Source: UBA2428 sp002343545 (GTDB taxonomy: Bacteria; Bdellovibrionota; UBA2428). From it: a stretch of DNA of 5,544 nt. The notes under the pieces were generated by a model. That model had not been told where the DNA came from. It searched no databases and saw only the letters and a program-made list of their open reading frames with translations. Where the stretch lies: assembly GCA_937952285.1 (NCBI GenBank), contig CALFZE010000069.1:1-5544 (forward strand), in the 5' to 3' direction. Positions 1-5,544 of this stretch are shown here, in pieces. Numbering within the stretch: position 1 is the stretch's first letter; every line of letters begins with the position of its first letter. The position numbers were made by a program, and so were the translations under genes.

Positions 1-2053
1 CGCGACCCATGCCGCGAACATCGGATTCGGGAAAGCGGATGCTTTGACCAAGCTTGGTCGCGAGGAAGATGTCGTTCGTGCCGTTCGTAAGGTGGGCCCC
101 CATGAGCTCGTCCCCTTCGTCAAAGAGCATCGCGATGATGCCCGCGGAACGGACGTTCGAGAACGCCATGAGCTCGGTCTTCTTGATGATGCCTTTTTTC
201 GTCGCCATGACGACGAACTCGCCGTCCTTGAACTCCGAGATCGGCAGAAGCGAGAGAACCTTCTCGTCGGCTTCGAGTTGGACGAGCTGAACAAGCGGAC
301 GTCCGCGCGCGGTGCGGTTCATCTCGGGAATCTGGTGAACCTTCAACCAGTGCACGCGCCCCTTGTTCGTGAAGCAAAGGATGTAAGAAAGCGTCGAGGC
401 GACGAAAATATCGCTCACGAAGTCTTCGTCGTTGGTGCCCGTTCCGGCGCCGCGAACACCCTTGCCGCCACGGCCTTGGGCCTTGTACTCGTCGACCGAA
501 CTGCGCTTGGCGTAGCCTTGGTTTGAGATCGTCACGACGACCTGCTCGTCCTTGACGAAATCTTCGACCGAGAACCCGCGATCTTCGATCGTCGTGATTT
601 CGGAGCGGCGCTTGTCGCCGAACTTCTCGAGAACTTCCTGAAGCTCGGCCTTGATGACTTTATAGAGCTCGGAATCGTTCGAAAGAATGAGTTTGAAGTA
701 AGCGATCTCCTTCAGGATGGCTTCGAGCTGGTCGATGAGCTTCTGGGTTTCGAGCGCGGTCAAACGCTGCAAGCGCATCTCGAGGATGGCCTGAGCTTGG
801 CGCTCGGAAAGTCCAAAGCTGTGCTGCAAACCCATCTTCGCTTCGACGGGTCCCGGAGCTTTCTTGATGAGCTCGACCACCGCGTCGATATTCTGGAGCG
901 CGATCTTCAAGCCTTCCAAAATGTGGGCTTGGGCTTCGGCCTTCTGAAGATCGAAAACCGTTCGACGTGTGACGACGTCGCGACGGTGATCGATGAAGGC
1001 GAGGAGAAGTTCCTTCAGGTTGAAGATCTTCGGACGACCGTTCTCGATCGCGAGCATGATCATGCCGAAGGACACCCGCAACTGGGTCTTCGCGTAAAGC
1101 GTATTGAGGATGACTTGGGACTGCTCGCCACGGCGAAGCTCGATCACCACACGCATACCCTTGCGATCCGACTCGTCGCGAATATCGGTGATGCCCTCGA
1201 TATCCTTGTTACGGACAAGATCGGCGATATGCGAGATCCAGCTCGCTTTGTTGACCTGGTACGGAAGTTCCGTGACGACGATGGCTTCTTTTTCCTTCGT
1301 CACGGGCTCGATCTCCGCGCGGCCGGTGATCGTGAAAGATCCCTTGCCCGAACGGTAGGCATTTCGCGCGCCACCCAGGTTCGAGAGCAAACCGCGTGTG
1401 GGGAAGTCGGGTCCCGGAACGATTTGGATGAGATCCTCGATGCTCGTTTCCGGGCGATCGATGAGCGCTAGGCAAGCCGTCAGAACTTCGGTGAGGTTGT
1501 GGGGCGGAATGTTCGTCGACATCCCCACGGCGATACCGCCGGATCCGTTCACGATCAGGTTCGGGATTCGCGTCGGAAGCACGCGCGGCTCCCGCAAGGA
1601 TCCGTCGTAGTTCGGACCAAAGTCCACGGTATTTTTCTCGATATCGGCAAGGAGTTCACCGCCGATTTTCGACATCCGGGATTCCGTGTAGCGCATGGCG
1701 GCCGGGTTATCGCCGTCGACCGATCCGAAGTTCCCTTGGCCATCGACAAGCGTGTAGCGCATCGAGAAATCTTGAGCCATCCGAACCATCGCGCCGTAAA
1801 CGGGCGCGTCCCCGTGCGGATGATATTTACCGATCACATCCCCGACGATACGAGCGGACTTGAGGTACTTCTTATCCCAGAAGTTCCCCAACTCGTTCAT
1901 CGAGAAGAGGATGCGGCGATGCACAGGCTTCAAGCCGTCGCGCACGTCGGGGAGCGCACGGCCGGCGATCACCGACATCGCGTACTCGAGGTACGCTCCC
2001 TGCATTTCTTCTTCGATCTTGACCGTATCCGTCGGCTTCTTGATTTCTTCCAT
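1..2053 (-). CDS. gyrA: DNA gyrase subunit A (partial, C-terminus beyond left edge)
   Basis: GyrA is the DNA-cleaving subunit of the cytoplasmic A2B2 gyrase. It cuts both strands through a tyrosine, passes a second duplex through, and wraps DNA on its C-terminal domain to give negative supercoiling. Translating the minus strand from the ATG at 2051-2053 gives 684 codons with no stop or frameshift to the left edge. Family lengths of about 820-880 suggest roughly 140-200 residues are missing. Early numbering matches E. coli exactly: Arg32, Lys42, His45, HPHGD at 78-82, Gln106, catalytic Arg121-Tyr122 within AAMRYTE, and DNA-bending Ile174 in GGIAVGM. Winged-helix, tower and coiled-coil gate regions run to about residue 490. 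The C-terminal beta-pinwheel follows, with a GyrA-box QGRGGKG at 526-532 (E. coli has QRRGGKG). Pinwheel repeats continue to the edge, ending RFPESDVRGMGR. Ala83, Pro84 and Gly87 are unusual (see findings). The gene lies 23 bases after gyrB, probably cotranscribed. Identity is certain. Confidence 0.98.
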   Translation of the reverse strand, partial: MEEIKKPTDTVKIEEEMQGAYLEYAMSVIAGRALPDVRDGLKPVHRRILFSMNELGNFWDKKYLKSARIVGDVIGKYHPHGDAPVYGAMVRMAQDFSMRYTLVDGQGNFGSVDGDNPAAMRYTESRMSKIGGELLADIEKNTVDFGPNYDGSLREPRVLPTRIPNLIVNGSGGIAVGMSTNIPPHNLTEVLTACLALIDRPETSIEDLIQIVPGPDFPTRGLLSNLGGARNAYRSGKGSFTITGRAEIEPVTKEKEAIVVTELPYQVNKASWISHIADLVRNKDIEGITDIRDESDRKGMRVVIELRRGEQSQVILNTLYAKTQLRVSFGMIMLAIENGRPKIFNLKELLLAFIDHRRDVVTRRTVFDLQKAEAQAHILEGLKIALQNIDAVVELIKKAPGPVEAKMGLQHSFGLSERQAQAILEMRLQRLTALETQKLIDQLEAILKEIAYFKLILSNDSELYKVIKAELQEVLEKFGDKRRSEITTIEDRGFSVEDFVKDEQVVVTISNQGYAKRSSVDEYKAQGRGGKGVRGAGTGTNDEDFVSDIFVASTLSYILCFTNKGRVHWLKVHQIPEMNRTARGRPLVQLVQLEADEKVLSLLPISEFKDGEFVVMATKKGIIKKTELMAFSNVRSAGIIAMLFDEGDELMGAHLTNGTNDIFLATKLGQSIRFPESDVRGMGR

Positions 2054-2059
2054 TGCGAT

Positions 2060-2065
2060 CTTTCC
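2060..2065 (-). promoter_or_regulatory. Probable weak ribosome binding site of gyrA
   Basis: The minus strand reads GGAAAG here, six bases before the gyrA ATG at 2051-2053, inside the 23-base gap after the gyrB stop. It is a weak Shine-Dalgarno match (GGA core only), but spacing is normal. It supports this ATG, which also begins the protein at the length expected from E. coli GyrA, with Tyr122 in register. A second GGAA (2071-2074 on the plus strand as TTCC) lies further upstream and is less well placed. Confidence 0.45.
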
Positions 2066-2076
2066 GTCGTTCCAAA

Positions 2077-4530
2077 TCAGATATCGAGGTTACGAACGCG
2101 CAGGGCGTTTTTCTCGATGAAATTACGGCGCGATTCCACGTCTTCACCCATGAGGACGGTGAAGATTTGGTCCGACGCTGCGGCGTCGTCGACCGTCACC
2201 TGCAAGAGCGTGCGCTTGCTCTGATCCATCGTCGTTTCCCACAGTTGCTCGGGGTTCATCTCACCCAAACCTTTGTAACGCTGGATCGAGAACTTCTCTT
2301 TGCCGCGCTCCAGGATCAAGGAAACCAGCTCGTCCGGATCCTCGAAAATTTCCGTCTTATCTTTGGTGATCAGCTGGAACGGTCGGCCGCCGAGTTCCTT
2401 CGTGAAGCTCGTCAGCCGCAAGGCTTCTTGCGTATCTGGGTGATCGAAGAGCTCTTTGGAGATCTCCGTGCGGAAGCGCGCGCCTTCGCGCGACGTGTAC
2501 ATGTTCAAGCGGAAGTGGCCGGCATGTTCCGAGTCCGGAGCGATGTCGTAGCTAAACGTCGCGGCCCCATTCGACCACTTCGATTGGATGTACGTTTGGC
2601 AATCTTCGGCGAGTTGCTTGAGCGCCGACTCGGATTGCAGTCCTTCGTTGTTCAGCAGGTCGTCCAGCAAAACGTGACCAATCAAACGCATGTCGCCACG
2701 ACGACCCAAGACGCGGGCCACGTTTCCGTACTTCTGCATTTGACCGAGAATCCGCTTCGTATCGGCCTTCGGGAGCATGGTGCCCGTCTTGGTCATGAGC
2801 GAGCTATCCTCGAGACTCTCCTCCATGAGAACGCTCTGCAGGGACTTCTCGTCTTTGACGTAGAACTCGACTTTGCCCTTCTTCACTTTGTAGAGGGGCG
2901 GCTGAGCGATGTAGAGGTAGCCGCGATCGATGATCTCCGGCATCTGACGGAAGAAGAAAGTCAGGAGAAGCGTGCGGATGTGCGCGCCATCAACATCGGC
3001 GTCCGTCATGATGATGATCTTGTGGTAACGCAGTTTCGAGACGTCGAAGCCACCTTCGCCGATGCCGGCTCCGGTTCCGAGCGCCGTAATGAGCGCGCGG
3101 ATTTCTTCGTGACCGAACATCTTGTCGACGCGGGCCTTCTCGACGTTGAGGATTTTGCCCTTGAGGGGGAGGATGGCCTGGTGTTTCCGGTCGCGACCCT
3201 GCTTAGCTGAGCCGCCGGCCGAATCCCCTTCGACGATAAAGAGCTCGCAAAGCGCCGGGTCACGCTCTTGGCAGTCCGCCATTTTCCCCGGAAGACCGGA
3301 GAACTCGAGGGCGCTTTTACGACGAGTCAACTCGCGCGCCTTCTTGGCGGCGATACGGGCCCGCGCGCCTTCCAACGCCTTGGCGATGATTTTCTTACAG
3401 ACGTTCGGGTTAGTTTCGAAGAAACTTCCGAGGCGCTCGAAAGTGATGCCGTCCACGAGACCGCGGACTTCCGAATTCCCGAGTTTCGTCTTCGTCTGAC
3501 CTTCGAATTGGGGGTTCGGGATTTTGACCGAAATCACGGCCGAAAGCCCTTCGCGGCAGTCGTCGCCTTCGATCGTGGAATCCTTCATGTCCTTGAGCAA
3601 GTTGTAGTGCTCACCGAACTTGTTGATGGCACGAGTCAATGCGGACTTGAAGCCTTGAAGGTGCGTGCCGCCTTCGTGCGTGTTGATGTTGTTCGCGAAC
3701 GAGAAAACGTTTTCCTTGTATCCGTCGTTCCACTGAAGGGCGACTTCCACTTGGATGAAATCTTTCTCGATGTTGAAATAGATGACGTCTTCGTGAACCT
3801 TGCCTTTGCTCTTGTTCAGGTAGTTCACGAACGACGTGATGCCGTCGTCATAGAAGAATTCATCCGATTTATCGGCGCGCTCGTCGTGAATCGAGATACG
3901 AAGACCACGGTTGAGGAACGCGAGTTCACGCAGGCGGCTCGAAAGCGTCTCGAAGCTGTACTCGGTCGTCTCGAAGATTTCCGCGTCCGGCTTGAAGACG
4001 ACCGTCGTTCCGCGTCCTACCGTTTCGCCGACGACCTTCAGGGGAGCGACGGCTTTGCCACGCTCGAAGGTCATTTCGTGCAGCTGACCTTCGCGCTTGA
4101 TCTTGAGTTTGAGCCACTCGGAAAGCGCGTTGACGCAGCTCACGCCGACGCCATGCAAACCACCGGAGACTTTGTACGCCTTGCCTTCGAATTTTCCGCC
4201 GGCGTGAAGTTTCGTCAAAACGACTTCCGCCGCCGAGACTCCCATGTCGGGGTGAATGTCGGTCGGAATACCGCGACCATCGTCCTCAACTGAAATCGAG
4301 TTATCCAAGTGGATCGCGACTTTGATCGTCGTGCAATGTCCGGCAAGGGCTTCATCGACCGAGTTGTCGACGACTTCTTGAACGAGGTGATGAAGTCCGC
4401 GCGACCCGGTGTCACCAATGTACATGCCGGGACGTTTCCGGACGGCGTCTAGACCCTCGAGAACTTTGATCTTTGCGGCGGTGTAATCGCCAGAGCCAAG
4501 GTCCGGATTTTGTGTCGGTTTATCGGTCAT
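2077..4530 (-). CDS. gyrB: DNA gyrase subunit B, long form (817 aa)
   Basis: GyrB is the ATPase subunit of gyrase. ATP binding closes its N-terminal gate on the transported DNA segment, and its TOPRIM domain holds the metal ions for DNA cleavage with GyrA Tyr122. The gene is complete, from ATG at 4528-4530 to TGA at 2077-2079. The GHKL ATPase domain has catalytic Glu52, Asn56, Asp83 in DDGRGIP, Arg146, Thr175, and the lid motif GGLHGVGVS at 123-131. The transducer domain includes QTKTKL at 345-350 with switch Lys347. TOPRIM has Glu434 in EGDSAGG and Asp510/512/514 in TDADVDG. The C-terminal tail has QRYKGLGEMNPEQLWETTM at 750-768. Its length resembles E. coli (804) rather than the roughly 640 of forms lacking the insertion, because about 180 poorly conserved residues (roughly 565-743) interrupt the C-terminal half. 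Drug-contact residues equivalent to E. coli Asp426 and Lys447 are kept (Asp436, Lys457). It sits 10 bases after recF and 23 before gyrA, so is probably in their operon. ParE is unlikely given adjacency to gyrA and the insertion. Confidence 0.99.
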   Translation of the reverse strand: MTDKPTQNPDLGSGDYTAAKIKVLEGLDAVRKRPGMYIGDTGSRGLHHLVQEVVDNSVDEALAGHCTTIKVAIHLDNSISVEDDGRGIPTDIHPDMGVSAAEVVLTKLHAGGKFEGKAYKVSGGLHGVGVSCVNALSEWLKLKIKREGQLHEMTFERGKAVAPLKVVGETVGRGTTVVFKPDAEIFETTEYSFETLSSRLRELAFLNRGLRISIHDERADKSDEFFYDDGITSFVNYLNKSKGKVHEDVIYFNIEKDFIQVEVALQWNDGYKENVFSFANNINTHEGGTHLQGFKSALTRAINKFGEHYNLLKDMKDSTIEGDDCREGLSAVISVKIPNPQFEGQTKTKLGNSEVRGLVDGITFERLGSFFETNPNVCKKIIAKALEGARARIAAKKARELTRRKSALEFSGLPGKMADCQERDPALCELFIVEGDSAGGSAKQGRDRKHQAILPLKGKILNVEKARVDKMFGHEEIRALITALGTGAGIGEGGFDVSKLRYHKIIIMTDADVDGAHIRTLLLTFFFRQMPEIIDRGYLYIAQPPLYKVKKGKVEFYVKDEKSLQSVLMEESLEDSSLMTKTGTMLPKADTKRILGQMQKYGNVARVLGRRGDMRLIGHVLLDDLLNNEGLQSESALKQLAEDCQTYIQSKWSNGAATFSYDIAPDSEHAGHFRLNMYTSREGARFRTEISKELFDHPDTQEALRLTSFTKELGGRPFQLITKDKTEIFEDPDELVSLILERGKEKFSIQRYKGLGEMNPEQLWETTMDQSKRTLLQVTVDDAAASDQIFTVLMGEDVESRRNFIEKNALRVRNLDI
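2302..2838 (-). other. GyrB Gram-negative-type insertion domain (about residues 565-743)
   Basis: Between the conserved IAQPPLYKVKKGK block (541-553) and the conserved SIQRYKGLGEMNPEQ block (748-762), the protein carries about 180 residues that shorter GyrB forms lack. E. coli GyrB has an insertion of similar size at the same place. In E. coli it contacts the GyrA coiled coil and TOPRIM region and is needed for efficient DNA binding and supercoiling. That role is inferred here from position only. By eye the sequence is very unlike the E. coli insertion: basic at the start (RILGQMQKYGNVARVLGRRG near 593-612), then mixed and acidic. Boundaries are approximate. Confidence 0.7.
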
Positions 4531-4534
4531 GAAA

Positions 4535-4540
4535 CCTCTT
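4535..4540 (-). promoter_or_regulatory. Ribosome binding site of gyrB
   Basis: The minus strand reads AAGAGG, four bases before the gyrB ATG at 4528-4530. It fills the part of the 10-base gap that directly follows the recF stop codon (TAG, 4541-4543). It is a good Shine-Dalgarno match with slightly short spacing and fixes the gyrB start. Its closeness to the recF stop suggests ribosomes finishing recF could help initiate gyrB, which is an inference. Confidence 0.7.
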
Positions 4541-5544
4541 CTACGCAGGGCTTAAAAACCCACCTAAAATATTGTATTTGGTGTACTCGGAAAGTCCCTG
4601 GGAGTCGACCATTCGGGGGTCCGTTCCCGTGAGAAAGATTTGCCCCTCAAGGCCCTGAATCAATTCAAGAAGTCGACCTCGACGCATGGTGTCAAGTTCG
4701 GACGAAAAGTCGTCCATCAAAAACAGCGGCGTTTCACGTCTTTGGCGGGCGACCCAAGACGCATGCGTCCACCTTAAGGCGAGGGCCAAAAGCCGCGCTT
4801 GGCCCTGCGAAAAGCCGCGTCTGGCGTCGATTTCACCCAAACCAATCACAAGGTCGTCTCGATGGGGGCCCCGGTGCGTCCAGCCGGTCGCCCGATCGGC
4901 TTCCCAGGAGGCACGAAAAGCCTCGAGAAAATGAGAGGCCTTGTGACCCGTGCCGTCTGGATCGGGCACGTCGACACCCAGGTCGGCACGAAGCTCGGAA
5001 TCGAAGCCCGTGAACAATTCTCCACCGATTTTCAAAAACAATTCACGGAATTCGGGAAAAATTTCACGGCGAAGATTCGCCAGTTGCGCCGCCGCTTCCG
5101 CGAGCACGCCGGTCCACGAAGCGATTTCCTCGATGGAATGAGTTTCACGCTTGAGGAGCGCGTTCCGGCTTTTCAGAGAACGGTTATAGCGCTCCAAAGT
5201 CTCAACGTACCCGGGACACACGTCGCTCAAGACATCATCGAAGTACTCGCGCCGGAGCTCGGGTCCTTGACGAACGATCGCGTGATCATCCGGGGAAAAG
5301 ACGACAACCGAAAGGCGCGCGCGAAGGGTACTCGCGGTGGCACGTTTTGAATCGAGCTTGAAGTCCCAATTGGCCTCCCCGGCGGCACGATTGAGTTCGG
5401 CTTGAATCTCGAATCGATTACGATCCTCGAGGATTGCTCGCACGTGAGTTCCTTCGTCGACCTTGCCGCGCGGAACCCAGTCGGCGCGGGTCGAGTAGGG
5501 TCGAAAACTTTTTGAGCGTAGAACGGCGTATATCGCCTCGAGGA
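4541..5544 (-). CDS. recF: DNA replication and repair protein RecF (partial, N-terminus beyond right edge)
   Basis: RecF is an SMC-like ABC ATPase of the cytoplasm. With RecO and RecR it recognises single-strand/double-strand junctions at gaps and promotes RecA loading onto SSB-coated DNA. 333 codons are visible, ending in TAG at 4541-4543. The frame is open to the right edge and begins LEAIYAVLRSKSFRPYS, matching the RecF segment just after Walker A (E. coli LEAIYTLGHGRAFRS). The true start and Walker A therefore lie outside, about 40 residues upstream, giving a full length near 370. The in-frame GTG at 5441-5443 is internal. Visible motifs, numbered from the edge, are the VVFSPDD block at 81-87, GPHRDDL at 225-231, ABC signature FSQGQARLLALAL at 244-256, Walker B PLFLMDD at 272-278, D-loop SSELD at 280-284, and LTGTD near 304-308. 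It precedes gyrB by 10 bases. No defect is visible; identity is certain apart from the missing end. Confidence 0.96.
   Translation of the reverse strand, partial: LEAIYAVLRSKSFRPYSTRADWVPRGKVDEGTHVRAILEDRNRFEIQAELNRAAGEANWDFKLDSKRATASTLRARLSVVVFSPDDHAIVRQGPELRREYFDDVLSDVCPGYVETLERYNRSLKSRNALLKRETHSIEEIASWTGVLAEAAAQLANLRREIFPEFRELFLKIGGELFTGFDSELRADLGVDVPDPDGTGHKASHFLEAFRASWEADRATGWTHRGPHRDDLVIGLGEIDARRGFSQGQARLLALALRWTHASWVARQRRETPLFLMDDFSSELDTMRRGRLLELIQGLEGQIFLTGTDPRMVDSQGLSEYTKYNILGGFLSPA

Noticed and set aside
44..526. Plus-strand open frame (160 codons) opposite the GyrA C-terminal domain
   Set aside because: It is antisense to clear pinwheel repeats and the GyrA-box, with no motif of its own.
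2054..2076. Possible terminator or promoter between gyrB and gyrA
   Set aside because: The 23 bases hold no inverted repeat with a T-run and no -10/-35 pair, only a weak ribosome binding site.
797..2224. Overlapping plus-strand open frames (224 and 241 codons) opposite gyrA
   Set aside because: The gyrA frame on the minus strand is unbroken and matches E. coli numbering residue by residue through Tyr122 and Ile174. These are shadows.
2053..3210. Long plus-strand open frame (385 codons) opposite gyrB
   Set aside because: It lies wholly antisense to gyrB and gyrB's start-side neighbour region, and its product has no recognisable motif. It is composed of Arg, Asp, Leu, Val and Glu runs expected from reading GC-biased codons backwards. 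GyrB on the other strand is certain.
3268..4293. Long plus-strand open frame (341 codons) opposite the GyrB N-terminal half
   Set aside because: It is entirely antisense to conserved gyrase motifs, with no domain or plausible operon partner. It stays open because third-position G/C bias removes antisense stops.
4799..5350. Plus-strand open frame (183 codons) opposite recF
   Set aside because: It is antisense to RecF segments that match the family, and its product resembles no family.
1..5544. Search for a novel system, mobile element, CRISPR array or structured RNA
   Set aside because: All but 33 bases are accounted for by three conserved core genes with uniform codon character. No direct or inverted repeats, insertions or frame breaks were seen.

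Overview
The window is almost entirely coding and holds three genes, all on the minus strand, read right to left as recF, gyrB, gyrA. recF (4541 to the right edge) lacks its N-terminus. gyrB (2077-4530) is complete. gyrA (2053 to the left edge) lacks its C-terminus. Only 33 bases are non-coding: 10 between recF and gyrB and 23 between gyrB and gyrA. I see no RNA gene, mobile element, repeat array, CRISPR, terminator or credible plus-strand gene.

The organism is a bacterium with moderately high GC and a strong preference for G or C at third codon positions (ATC, GTC, CTC, TTC, AAG common). GyrB is the long form (817 residues), with the large insertion in its C-terminal half that is typical of Gram-negative and especially proteobacterial gyrases. 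The order recF-gyrB-gyrA normally continues a dnaA-dnaN block next to the replication origin, and it is the order I recall at the start of Bdellovibrio chromosomes. A Bdellovibrionota or related delta-proteobacterial-type lineage is my best guess. It rests on protein character and gene order, not on a search. If the order holds, dnaN and then dnaA should lie just beyond position 5544.

The three products work on DNA during replication. GyrA and GyrB form the A2B2 gyrase that uses ATP to introduce negative supercoils and relieve positive supercoiling ahead of forks. RecF, with RecO and RecR, loads RecA at gaps behind stalled forks. The short gaps suggest one transcript.

This is ordinary core-genome DNA and I found no undescribed system. 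The observation most worth a second look is in GyrA. The quinolone-determining region, which falls on E. coli numbering exactly, carries Ala83, Pro84 and Gly87 in place of E. coli Ser83, Ala84 and Asp87. The two residues that anchor the quinolone water-metal bridge are therefore absent, while the catalytic residues are intact.
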